Shown: positions 20,793 through 32,235 of the stretch, in pieces
Position numbering within the stretch: the first letter of the stretch is position 1
How the letters are laid out: each line of letters begins with the position of its first letter
Assembly (NCBI GenBank): GCA_038277395.1
Contig: CM076197.1
Location: 81,701,951 to 81,765,950 of the forward strand
Source of the DNA: Dryocosmus kuriphilus
Lineage: Eukaryota > Arthropoda > Insecta > Hymenoptera > Cynipidae
Direction: 5' to 3'
Length of the DNA stretch: 64,000 nucleotides
Program-made: the position numbers and the translations under genes
The notes under the pieces: model-generated
Told to the model about the DNA's origin: nothing
The model's input: the letters and a program-made list of their open reading frames with translations, nothing else
The model's database searches: none

Positions 20793-23700
20793 TTTTTTTT
20801 AGTTTGTGTTTTTAGATGAATTAATTTTTAATTAATGAAACTTTACAGAAAACTGAAAGAGGCGTATTTTCAATAGAGAGCTCTAAAGCCCAGACTCTAT
20901 GAAAGATGTTTTCGATGCAATAAAGTAGGGGAAAGTATTTCTAAATGAAAGGTAGGAAGAATCCCTAAATCACTATATGGAATATATCTAATTTTGCATG
21001 CGCAGCTGTGGATAACTAGAAAGCCGGTATCCCTGTAAATCGAATTTATTGCAAAATCAATATGAATGGCGCCTCAACCATAGAATGAAGGGATTTGAAA
21101 GATCTTGCTGGTTACCTAATACACCTACCTAACACGAAGGATGTAAACGAATAATTGCAATCCCGATGCCAATTCACGGGGCCAGGCTGCGTTATTGGAA
21201 TTCTCTTTTTGCTCTCTTTCATTCACCGTCTTACCTCTTTAGTTTTAAAGTTGGTAAAGCCGATGAAAATGGGTTAAAAATACCTTTTCTTATTCCCAAT
21301 TAGCATATTTGGAAAACTTGACCTTTTATTATTTCAATCGACAGATTATTTGCGTGGTTCAGTTAAGATATTTAAAATTTTTAATGGGCTTTCAATTTCA
21401 AGGTGTAATTTTAACAAAATAGGAATTTTTTAAATAGGAATAAACTATTGAATCATTCCAATTAAATATTACAAACAAACAAATGTTACAAAATATCCAA
21501 AATCCATACAGGAGCGCTCGTTGAAAACTAATAATTTGCTTAATGATCACCTTAATCGTTATAAAAAATTAAGTGACAAAATGTACAACTGAGTGGTTTT
21601 ATAAACTTAATTATTTTTCGAACAATATTTCTATACATTATTATCCTTAGTGTAATAGTGAATTGCGAAGAAAATTTATTTGTAAAATAGTTCTTGGTGA
21701 AATGGTTTTGTCTTTAGGGTCATTTTACAAATATGTTCAATGTTCATTATGTTTGAGGGTCAATACAATTCCCTATCGAGTATTATAAAATTATTGTTAT
21801 AAAAAAGTATATAACCAAATTGATAAGTTCGCTATTTTCCGCAAATTTGACTCGTTCGTTTAAGTGGAACTATTTTATATGGGTAATTTTCCACGACAGA
21901 GCATTTTGATGTCCATGGGTTATATTATTAAAACTATTAGTTATATTATTGTAAAACTTGATACAGCTCTTCATTTTAGTACCTCATAACAAGTTTCGTA
22001 GTAAAAATTTGATTATATTATCGCAAGTTCAGAGTAAAACAATATTATGTACCATTAAAATTGCTTTAAGAGATGTCTAGTGTCCACATATGCCTGAAGC
22101 ATACTTTAGAGCCACGTAAAGAATAAGTAATAAACTGCTTTGAAAATTGTACTTAAGCGACTTAAACTTAGACTAAAAAAGAACAAGCTTTTTATTATTA
22201 TTTTTATTGTAATGCATTATTCACAACATATGCACGCAAATATAAGTGTTGTTGAATATATTTTTGAGGTTACGCCGATACATAAACGGCTATCCTTTGA
22301 CAACTAGAAATACATTTTTGCGTCCGGTTTTGACGTAGAATTAAAGGAAAAGTATCTCACTACTCATCGATTCGAGTTCTGAGTAAAAAAAGTTAAAAAT
22401 TTTCTTCGCAAATTAAAAGAAATTCAACGAAAACCTTACATATTTTTATTAGTATTCATCGACGTATTTCACAATATCTTTCATATTTCTGAGTACAAAA
22501 TTACGAATCAAGGATAAAAATGTAGATCAGAATGGGGAAAAAAAGATTTGCCGAAGGATTTTTCAATTCATTCTATGTATTTTAAAATTTTAGAAACACT
22601 TTTTATGTTCTTTTCCATCGACGTAGCCATACCTTTGAATTTTCAGGGATAAACCGATAATAAACTATGCCTTAACAAACAAATTTTGCAAAAAAGTAAT
22701 GAAAACAGAGTTGTTTCGATAAGTAGTAGTGGTTTGGATACAAAAGTATCAAAATAAATACATACAATATAATTTTATAACGCTGATATTAATTTTATTT
22801 AAAAAATCTTTTATTACAAAAAATTTTATTTTATTCAAAAAAAACTTTTCTAATGTTAGATGAATATTGCAGTATTCATCTAATATCATATTCTATTTCA
22901 TTTTTAAACATTTTATTGTATTCTCTTACTTTATTAAGTATTAAACTTTAGTTACAAGAATATAGGGAATGCGAGAATTCAAAACGTTCCAGAAGTCCTG
23001 CAAATAAGTTTGTAGCATGTGCTAATAAATTTAACTTAAACCAATAAATGTAATTTTGAAAAAAAGTTTGAAAAAAATTTACGTATTTCAAACGTACCTT
23101 GTATTTGAAGAATTACCCATACATCTCAAGAAGTTATACATATGCATAAATATTTCTCTAAATAATAATAACCATTTTTATAAACAAATTAAATAAACAA
23201 CATTAGTTATTTTGAAAATTGATAACTAGACAAATTTGTTGATAGATAATGCTTTTTCACATTAATTTTTGTAATTACATGAAATTTTTTTAATGAAAAT
23301 ACTAAAATTTTCCCATTTTTTACCAATTTTGTAAATAATATTAAAGATTATTATTAATTCTCAACAACGATTTATACTTCTAAAATTTTCATGAAGACAT
23401 TTCGATATAATGAAACAAGTAAAACATACATTTCCCGTGAAAAAAAAAAACAAAAAAAGTATTTTTTTTATGAAATTTGTTTAAAGCAATGACAACTGCC
23501 AATAAAGAACAGTGATTTGTAGTTGACCATTATGTCTTACTGCTAGAATAATATAAAGCAATAAATTTTCACATTTCACTAATGCTCTAGAGACATATAT
23601 CTATCTATAACAATTTTAGTTTTAAAAAATGTCTTTAATAAAAACATTCAATTGTAAACTTGTTCACTTAATTCGTTTCTAACACATAAGCTGAGCATTA

Positions 23701-24119
23701 TGAAAATTATTTTCATTCTCTGCATGAATGTAAAATGGGTTTTAATATTGGTGTGTCGTTCCTAAAGAAAAAAGCAATTAACCCTGCACAATTGTCCTTT
23801 TCCCACATTCGCGTTAAATAAATAAATATTAAAAAAAAGAAATTTAAAAATTGGCTCTGGAAATTTTCTTAGAAATTTAGTGCTGATACTTTTTACTTAA
23901 AAAACTTCCAAACCTGTTGAGAATTACGGACTGTAGACTATTTTGAATAGTAACTTTTAGATCGATCTCACTGTGTATAAATAAGTATTTTATACAAATA
24001 ATCAGAAGTTTTAAATTTTGTCTGCACTCGGTATTAAAAGTTAAATTATAATATCTTATTTATAAAATTGACTAATTAAGGAATCGAACTTTCCAGAACG
24101 GAAAGGAAGTCTAGGGCTT
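20793..24119. other. AT-rich intergenic DNA, no gene seen
   Basis: About 3.3 kb of AT-rich sequence. I found no frame, terminal repeat or RNA structure I could support. Confidence 0.55.
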
Positions 24120-24365
24120 CCCAGCGGGCACGAAATTTAAAGACGTTTTTAGAACGTCCTAAAGATGTTTTCAGGACGTAAAGTTTAAAAGACGTTTCTA
24201 GAACATCCAAAAAATGTTCTAAGTCAGGCCCAAAAACGTCCAATGTTCTAAATACGTCCTAAGAACGTCTTTAAATCATTGTATGTTTTTAGAACGTTAC
24301 TTGGTCTGACTTAGGACGTTTTTAGGATGTCCTAAAAACGTTTTGAGACATTCGTGCCCACCGGG
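24120..24365. mobile_element. MITE with CCCAGCGGGCACGAA ends and internal microrepeats
   Basis: The ends 'cccagcgggcacgaa' and 'ttcgtgcccaccggg' are inverted repeats with two differences. The 246 bp interior is a set of ~24 bp repeats of the form 'aaagacgtttttagaacgtccta', partly in inverted orientation. No coding. Superfamily not assigned. Confidence 0.75.
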
Positions 24366-24595
24366 TTACTATCTCTGTTAAAAAATTTTAAGAAACATAT
24401 TTAGAAACAAATAAAATTACTTTGTTAGAGATTATATTATTTATAAATATCTTTCGTGAAAAGCAATTTTTAATATCTTATTTAATTCGTATACGGGGAG
24501 AGTTCACATCGCCATACATAGAAATTAGGGAAATTAGTATGAAAGTTAGTTCAAGAGAGGAGGTAGCTTAAAAGCAGATAAATAAACTCCATATA

Positions 24596-25926
24596 CGAGG
24601 CACGTCCAGAAAGTAAGTGTACTCAATTTATGTAGGCTTCAAAAAAAATTTAATAAAGCAAAAATATAGTTGGTTACACTTGTACATATGTAGGTTATTT
24701 TTCGACATAGTCACCATCCCTCTCGATGCAAGTGGTGAGCCGCGGGATCAATTTTTGTATGCATGCCTCGAAGAAGTCTCCCACCAGCTCTTTCGCCCAC
24801 TTCTCCACCTCCCCCTTCACCTCCTCGTCCGTTGAAAACTTGTTTCCACCCATGTGCACCTTCAGGGAAGTGAAGAGATGGAAATCTGAAGGGGCTGGTC
24901 AGGGGGATACGGGGGGTGGTTCAAAACGTCCCACCCAAAAGAGTCCAGGAGTTGCTTCGTGGCGTTGGCCGTGTGAGGTTTGGCATTGTCATGCAGCAGG
25001 CAGACTCCCTTCGTCAGCATGCCCCTCCTTTTATTCTGAATCGCCCTTTTCAATCTTTTCAGCGTCTCACAGTATCTTGCCGCTTTGATGGTCTCCCCGT
25101 GAGGCAGATATTCAATCAAAATTATGCCTTTATGGTCCCAAAACACGGATGCCATGATTTTTTTGGCTGAAATTGTGGTTTTGAATTTCTTGGCGGAGGG
25201 TGAGAAGGTGTGGCGCCACTGTTGAGACTGCCTCTTAGTTTCAGGCGTGTAGTGGGCAACCCAAGTTTCGTCTGCACTAACAATAGAGTAGAGAAAATCA
25301 TCGCCTTCGTGTTCGTAGCGCTCCAAAAACTCTTTGGAGCTCTGCACTCTATTCAACTTGTGCTGTTCTGTCAGCTGTTTTGGGACCCACCTCGCAGACA
25401 ATTTCCGATATCGGAGAGTTTCTGTGATTGTTTCGTGTAACAGGGATCTGGAGATTTGCGGAAACATCGCAGAAAGATCCTCGAACGTCAATCTGCGATC
25501 GTCACGGACCGCAATCTCGATTTTTTTCACAAGTTTGTCAGTCACAATTGAAGGTCTTCCGCTCCTCTGATTGTCATGCACGGAAGTACGGTCATTTTTA
25601 AATTCGCGACACGACTTTTACACACTTGTACAATTCATAGCTCCATTACCGTAAACAGTTTTCACCTCATTATAAATCTCAACTGGAGCTTTTCCCTTCA
25701 CAACGAAATAGCGAATAACGACGCGAATTTCGCACTTGGCGGGAGATACGATCGACATTTTTCGCGAGAGATGCTACTGCGTCAAGAGTTTTCAACACAC
25801 TAACCTCGGATTGGTCTCGTTTTGAAGGAGAGGGGTTAGGCTACGCGGCAGTGTTGCCAAAATGTCGAAAAAGTATTCCCTACAGCTGTGAGAGTACCAG
25901 TACACTTACTTTCTGGACGTGCCTCG
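24596..25926 (-). mobile_element. Mariner element, family A copy 1
   Basis: The 1331 bp element has terminal inverted repeats CGAGGCACGTCCAGAAAGTA at both ends and TA at 24594-24595 and 25927-25928. A second copy of the same family lies at 40761-42051 with very high similarity. The 3' non-coding side here has about 44 bp more than copy 2. Confidence 0.93.
24735..25760 (-). pseudogene. Mariner transposase, family A copy 1 (broken)
   Basis: The minus-strand reading starts near 25760. It has an in-frame TAA near 25616 in the N-terminal HTH region, compared with copy 2. A long open part (25581 downwards) then encodes the rest of the DNA-binding region and the catalytic core: the equivalent of TGDETW (here SADETW, so the Asp is kept), HDNAKPH, and the WVPK and YLPHGETI motifs. 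A 1 bp deletion near 24898 throws it out of frame just before the third catalytic Asp, giving a false C terminus. The remaining DNA still resembles the mariner C terminus in another frame. With a nonsense codon and a frameshift the copy is inactive, but its ends look intact. Confidence 0.88.
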
Positions 25927-25928
25927 TA

Positions 25929-26444
25929 ATAAGCCGATCCCCATCCGAGTATAACCGAACCAAGTGCTGCTTAACTTCGATGATTGATCAAGAAGCCTTG
26001 AGTAGTTCATCTATTCAAGCGGACATATTTTTTAACAACAGTAGAACAATTTCTTGCACATTCTAAAAAAATTGTACCTAAATTCAATTCAGTTCGTGGG
26101 AAAGATTGTATAAAACTTCAAAAAAATATATTTCTTTGTCATAAGATATTGATTTGCGAAAAAGAAAAAAAGAGCGGAAAGTAAGAATCGTCTTTGAACA
26201 ACTAGGGGTGAGGAGAGTATGGGGGTGAAAGTGGTGTGACAGAAAGGAAGTGGATGTGGAAATGCAGGTGGCAGAGAGGGAGCTATAAGGTGGAGAGGTC
26301 TTTGAGCTCGTACATCTCGCTAATTAAATAAAAAAGTCCTCTCTTTTTCCAACCTGTCCTCTCGGAGCGTCCATCCCATCGCCACGCCATTCTTCTGGGT
26401 GTCGGCCCGCGGGCACCACGGAGTGTCTCTGCTTGGTATCTTTT
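25929..26444. other. No gene recognised
   Basis: Mixed composition with a purine-rich run near 26190-26290. No supported feature. Confidence 0.4.
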
Positions 26445-26690
26445 ATACAGGGTGTTCTCCGAAATTTAATCAAAGGATTCTTTAAATTTTTTCCCTCAAA
26501 CAGAAGGTATCATTTCTGCTCTTGTTCAACCGAAATTCGTTCTCTCTAACCTCATAAAAAGAAGTTTCACCGTTCTTAAATTTTTCTGTGAAAAAGATCC
26601 TCTTTCGCTCCGCTGGGAATCAAATCCTGGTCTTCCGGTTGTCGGTCGGATGATCATACCCACTAAGCTACTTCTTAAAATATTTTTGAT
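26445..26690 (-). mobile_element. tRNA-derived SINE
   Basis: On the minus strand, 26680-26612 reads as a tRNA-like head with A-box-like 'tagcttagtgggta' and B-box-like 'ggatttgattcc', ending 'cccagcggag'. A ~160 bp tRNA-unrelated body follows, ending near 26450 beside 'cagggtgttctcc'. I did not identify target duplications. Confidence 0.6.
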
Positions 26691-27331
26691 TCTATTTTTC
26701 TGCAGATATTCTGAATTTTTTCTAATAATGTTGTTTCCTCTTTAGACTGATACTCCTTTTTTTCATAGAAGAAAAAAACATACAAGTTCTCGGCTCATTT
26801 AAAGTGTGGAAAGAATAATAAAGAATTTCTGAATTGGAAATCTCCATTTATAGTTGGGAACTGATGACACGAATTATACAAAATCCGCGCAAGAAGAAGC
26901 CAGATATTCGCGACGTTCCAGCGCAGAAATATAAAAGTTCCACCGTGCTTCGCATTTTCCCTCGTCAAGGAATTAATGCTGTTCTTTGATACCACAGCGT
27001 CGTTTCAGAATTCCGGACTTTGAAACAGATTTTACTCGCTTCAGTGTCACAGACTGCCTCTGCAAAATTTATGGACTCGTTTCTACTGGAGTCTAGGCAA
27101 AATTTTTAATTAAGACCTAAACCAAATGCAAAATAATCGGATTTCGTACCACTTTTCGCATTGCACAAAATGTTGAAACCTTATGATGGCTTAACGGCTT
27201 GTGTGTTTTAATAGTTGTGTCCGTGTGTGCCAGTTTCGCTTTCGAAATGTTCGTTTATATATTTTTTTAGTTTAGTTCTATAATTAAATCGTGCTTTAAT
27301 ACGATATAACGGACATCGTAATCTAGACATA
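26691..27331. other. No gene recognised
   Basis: AT-rich, no supported frame or repeat. Confidence 0.45.
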
Positions 27332-28660
27332 CGAGGTCCGAAAAGTATCCGAAATACCTTCATACCTCCACGCTGGTGTTATTCTTCGCCATCCAGCGAG
27401 TGACATCCTTCAAATTAGTCCCCATTTGATTGAACGACGCACTCCCAGCGGTATTTGCACTTCCTGAAGCAGTCCTCGAAGTCAGTTTTCGAAATAGCCT
27501 TTAGTGCACTCGTCGCATTTGTCTGAATCGTCTCTATGTCGTCAAATGGGTGTGCTTTGAGTAGAGTTTTCAATTTTGGAAATAGCCAAAAGTCACAGAG
27601 AGCTATGTTGGGACTGTACGGAGGCTGGCGAAGCTGCACGACTTTGTGCTTTGTCAAATATCGCTGCACAAGGTTCGATGAACGCGCTGGCGCATTATCG
27701 TGGTGAAGAAGCCAGTCACCGCTTGACCAAAGCAGAGGCCTTTTTCTTCTAATTGCGTCAAGCAATATTTTCAGAACTTCACGATAGAGTTCTTTATTGA
27801 TTATTTGACCTGTAGAAGCGTATTCGTGGTGCACAACACCTTCATAATCGAAAAAAACAATCAACATTGACTTGACATTGCTCCGACATTGACGTGCTTT
27901 TTTCGGTCGTGGCTCGGGTGGAAGCTTTCACAGTGAAGACTGTTGTTTTGTTTTGGGATCATACCCATAAACCCACGATTCATCACCAGTAATAATTTTG
28001 TTGAGTACATTTTCATCATCAGAAACCATTTCCAAGTTGTCCTGAGAGACTTCAAAGTGAAAATTTTTCTGCTCTTCTGTGACCAATTTTGCAATGATTT
28101 CTGCACACACACGAGTCATTCCCAGTTTCTCGGGAAAATTTCGCAAACATTAGTTTTCGTAATTATAAGATCATATTCTAGTTCGCGCACAGTCAACCGG
28201 CGATCTTTTTTAATCGCAAGTCGCACACACTAGATATTTTCCGGTGCTGTTGTGCTTGAAGGACGGCCGCAGCGCGAATCACTGTCCACAAATTGGCAGC
28301 CATCTTTAAACTGCTTGTACCACTCATATATCTGGCTTTTACCTATACAGTCATCTCCAAAGGCTTTTTGGATCATTTCAACCGTTTCCGCACAAATCTT
28401 TTCAAGTATAAAGCAAAACTTGATGCAAATTCGCTGTTCAACTCTTTCGGTCATTTTGAGCAACAAAAAAATCCGCCGAACGCCAAAAAGACTCTGTACA
28501 CAAATGCACGCTGTGTGCAAACTAAGGCGTCTCGACAAAAACTGCGGCGTCGAGGGAGTTCCTGAAAAGTTGCAGTTGACAATGGTACCCGGTAGAAGGC
28601 GCTCGAATGTTCTGGTGCGAAGATTCAAAAGTATTCCGGATACTTTTCGGACAGACCTCG
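27332..28660 (-). mobile_element. Mariner element, family B (decayed)
   Basis: The ends CGAGGTCCGAAAAGTATCCG (left) and the inverted, slightly diverged CGGATACTTTTCGGACAGACCTCG (right) bound 1.33 kb. A TA precedes the left end (27330-27331), but the right flank is AA, so the duplication is not intact. Its sequence clearly differs from family A. Confidence 0.88.
27415..28454 (-). pseudogene. Mariner transposase, family B (multiple frameshifts)
   Basis: From ATG 28454 the frame encodes the N-terminal HTH region (VEQRICIKFCF, KSQIYEWYKQFKDG, GRPSST). It breaks near 28230. The middle (28146-27928) holds ITGDESWVYGYDPKTKQQSS, with the first catalytic Asp. After another frameshift, 27867-27415 gives the C-terminal core with HHDNAPAR (second Asp), YSPNIALCDFWLFP (third Asp in CDF; the nearby non-catalytic Asp of SPDLAP is Asn) and a typical C terminus. 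All three catalytic Asp survive, but at least two frameshifts make it non-coding. The divergence suggests an older insertion than family A. Confidence 0.87.
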
Positions 28661-29599
28661 AACTTCAAATAAGCAAAAGTCTAAAAATATGCCCGCATCG
28701 CGCTCGATACTGTATTCACCTCCAGCTACGCGCTCCGGTGATTTTGATGAACACTTAACTTTGAAGAAGATACTCAAAGTACCTGCAACTTTGGCGATAA
28801 CATTCTTATTGCGATACTCGCCCTTCGCGCTCGACAATTAGGTTCTACAGACAGGTTAATACATGAAATATTGTAATGAGCATTTAAAGAAATTAATAAT
28901 CACGGAACGAGTTCATACCGCATTGTTCGTACTTGAATTCTGTGCCGCGACCGAAAAATAACGCATTTATCTGATATTCGTAATATTTTAAACGTTAAAC
29001 ATTTTAAACTACTAATTTAAAATACAACATCGTTGGCTTGTTTTTACTTTTTCGTGATGATCGAAATAAATAGCCCCGGACCGAGGTACAATTTTTCTGT
29101 AAACCTTGTACTATTATTATTTTAATATCTTCTTTTCATTATTTATAAAAATTCTCTTAATTTTGATGAAACGCGTGAAAAAATTTTTTCCCAAAAATAA
29201 CACATCCACTAAATATTATAATTATAACTTACGGATCTCTTAAAAAAAAATAATTTTATAATACTGCAAATGATTTAACTTTTTAAATTTTTCTTTAATC
29301 GAAGACCTTCGTTGAGACAATTTCTAAATCTATTTGATATCTACTAAAAATGTCAATTAAGTTTTGTTAATCTACTAGAAAAGTAATTTTTCTGTTTTTT
29401 CTTAAATTTTGAGAATATTGAAAATTATTCAAATCTTTAATTTGCATTGAATTTAAAAATATCATTAAAATAATTTACAAGTCTTTTTGTCATCCACCAG
29501 AAAGTTTGAGAAAAATTTCTGAAAATCTTAAGAATTTATTTTTCATTTTCCGAATATGCTCTACATTTTTTATTTTGGTTGGATTAACTGGTTAATGAA
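28661..29599. other. No gene recognised
   Basis: AT-rich sequence without recognisable features. Confidence 0.5.
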
Positions 29600-30303
29600 C
29601 TTGAGCTTATTTTTGGGCGTCTGAAAAAGTGTATTGAAAAAACGTGAATTTTTTTCTGCAATTTGTCTGAAAAATAAATTTTTCACATTTTTTCGCGATT
29701 AAAACGAAAACTAAATGTATCATCAAAAAATAATCTGAAGAAAATTTGCAGATATTTTAAGATCAAGAAATTTATTCTTAACAAATTTTACATATTTCAC
29801 ATATTTTGTTGGGAAAATTGAATTCTTGATTTTTATTAATAACATTGTTCAAGATTAAAACAAAAAATATGCGTCCTAGCAAAAAATGGTCTCAAGCTAA
29901 TATGTATATCTTTTTGTGATGAATAATTTTTCTTCTAAACATTTTTTTTTTGCATCTCGCATTGTTTCGCCAGAAGATTGAATTTTTGATTTCTAATAAT
30001 ATTTTTCACGATTAAAACAAAAACTATATGTTTTTTAAAAAAAATATGAAGAAAAATTGAAGATCTTTTTCGAAATAAATAACTTTGCTTCTTAAGATTT
30101 TTTTCGTATTGCGCATAGATTTGCTGAAAAGCGAATTTTCTATATTTAATAAAATTTTTGACGAGTAACTCAAAAACTGTGCGTCTTATTTAGAATTTTA
30201 TGAAAAAAATTTATAAATCTTTTTCAGATGAAGAACTTTGTTTCTTAACATTTTTTTCGTATCTCGCATAGTTTGGGCGGAAAATTGAATATTTCATTTT
30301 TAG
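29600..30303. repeat. Diverged ~155 bp tandem repeat, second locus (left part)
   Basis: Units of the same family as 290-850: 'gtatctcgcatagtttg'-like starts near 29790, 29950, 30105 and 30258, each followed by T-rich and 'aaaacaaaaac' parts. The array is interrupted at 30304 by a TIR-bounded element and resumes at 32113. Confidence 0.75.
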
Positions 30304-32112
30304 GGTTTCGTAGCCCCGGGCAGAAACCCTTATACTTACGGCCGGGTGTCCATCCGTCCATCCATCCGTTCTACTTTACTCCCGCTAAACTTAAAAGCTT
30401 GGTTCTCCAAAAGGACATAAGCGCCAAACGGGTCCCGATGATAATAAAAACTCCTAGTATCCCACAGGACCTCATATATCCCACAAAACCCATAGTATCG
30501 CACGGGATGCCCATTATCCCACAGGACTTCTGGTTTCCCACAGGACCCTACCTATCTCTCAAGACTCCATTTATCCCTCAGGACTCCCATTATCTCACAG
30601 GATTGCTAGTATCCCCCATGACCCCACCTATCCCTCGGGACTTCCATTATCATACAAGACCCTACCTATCCCTCGGAACTCCATTTATCCCTCAGGACTC
30701 CCATTATATCACAGGACTGCTAGTATCCCACAGGACCCACCTATCCCTCGGGACTTCTATTATCATACAGGACCCTACCTATCCCTCGGAACTTCATTTA
30801 TCCCTCTAAACTCCCATTATCTCACAGGACTCCTAGTATCCCACAGGACCATATTTATCCTTTAGAAGTCCATTTATCTGTGAGGGCTCCCATTATCTCA
30901 CAGGGCCCCTAGTATTCCACAGGACCTCACATATCCCACAAGACCCGTAGTATCGCACGGGATGCCCATTATCCCACAGGACTTCTGGTTTCCCACAGGA
31001 CCCTACCTATCTCTCGGAACTCCATTTATCCCTCAGGACTCCCATTATCTCACAGGACTGCTAGTATCCCACATGACCCCACCTATCCCTCGGGACTTCC
31101 ATTATCATACAAGACCCTACCTATCCCTCGGAACTCCATTTATCCCTCAGGACTCCCATTATCTCACAGGACTGCTAGTATCCCACAGGACCCCACCTAT
31201 CCCTCGGAACTTCCATTATCATACAGGATCCTACCTATCCCTCGGAACTCCATTTATCCCTCTAAACTCCCATTATCTCACAGGACTCCTAGTATCCCAC
31301 AGGACCATATTTATCTTTTAGAAGTCCATTTATCTCTGAAGGCTCCCATTATCTCACAGGGCCCCTAGTATCCCGTAGGATCCCACCTATCCCTCGGAAA
31401 TCCTTTTATCCCTCGGGACTCCCATTATCTCACAGAACTCCTAGTATCCCACAGGACCTCACATATCCCACAAGACCCGTAGTATCGCACGGGATGCCCA
31501 TTATCCCACAGGACTTTTAGTTTCCCACAGGACCCTACCTATCTCTCAGAACTCCATTTACCCATCAGGACTCACATTATCTCACAGGACTCCTAGTATA
31601 CCACAGGACCCCATCTATCCCTCAGGACTCTCATTATACCACAGGAATCACATAACTCACATTATCCGACAGGACTCCCATTATCCCACAGGACTTCTAT
31701 TATCACACAGGACCTTATCCATCCCACAATGCCCTTACCTATCCCACAGGACTCCCATTATCCTACACTATCCCACCTATCGCACGGGCTTCCATTATAT
31801 CACAGAATCCCACCTATCCACAGGACTCGTCTCGTCTCGAAATTCGGGTTGAGTAGTAAAATATATTTCATGAGCTTATCTAGTCAACCTGAAATTTTTC
31901 TGATAACTGTCGATCCCCTTTCCAGCTCGGCCAATTTTTCGCCAACTTTTCGGGACAGCTAGACGAAGCCTAATATTTAAGTAAATAATTTAGGAAATTT
32001 AGTTTAATTTTTATTCCATTATCAATTTACTACAATCACGAAATTGTTTAGGAGAAATAAAACTATAAAAGTTTTAAATTTTAAATACTATATTTAAATA
32101 GGCTACGAAACC
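30304..32112. mobile_element. TIR-bounded element filled with minisatellite
   Basis: A 12 bp inverted repeat, GGTTTCGTAGCC (30304-30315) and GGCTACGAAACC (32101-32112), bounds the insert. The left end has a second near-inverted GGGTTTC/GAAACCC pair. The flanks join into one unit of the ~155 bp tandem repeat, which shows it is an insertion. No transposase was found. Internal sequence is mostly the minisatellite described separately, then about 250 bp of AT-rich DNA. Confidence 0.7.
30440..31830. repeat. Minisatellite with higher-order structure
   Basis: Tandem repetition of a ~22-25 bp unit such as 'cctatccctcgggacttcc' alternating with 'attatcccacaggact'. A longer block containing 'cgcacgggatgcccattatc' recurs near 30496, 30950 and 31482, giving a higher-order period of about 455-530 bp. 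Open frames up to 178 codons (Pro, Leu, Tyr, His rich) arise because the unit lacks stops in one frame. I do not regard them as genes. Confidence 0.85.
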
Positions 32113-32235
32113 ATTTTTATTACGCGCACGTCCCCTACTTTGTCTAAGTTTTTGAAAAGCATTTTCGATGGATAAAACCAGAACTTTTGGTCAAAAAACG
32201 ATGGTTAACGAATTTTCCTTTCTTTTTAGGCCTCA
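32113..32235. repeat. Diverged tandem repeat, second locus (right part)
   Basis: Contains 'cgatggataaaacc' and 'cgatggttaacga', matching 815-870 at the end of the first array. This is the continuation of the array broken at 30304. Confidence 0.7.

Noticed and set aside
28252..28758. 168-codon plus frame opposite the family B mariner
   Set aside because: It is antisense to a recognisable transposase remnant, so it is a shadow frame.
30273..31321. Open frames of 178 and 119 codons with a repetitive IPQDSHYLTGLLVS pattern
   Set aside because: They follow the minisatellite unit exactly, sit inside a transposon-like insert and have no start or domain evidence. They are a by-product of a stop-free repeat frame.
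30440..31830. Regular repeats suggestive of a CRISPR array
   Set aside because: The repeats are contiguous without unique spacers, units vary in length, and the surrounding DNA is clearly eukaryotic.
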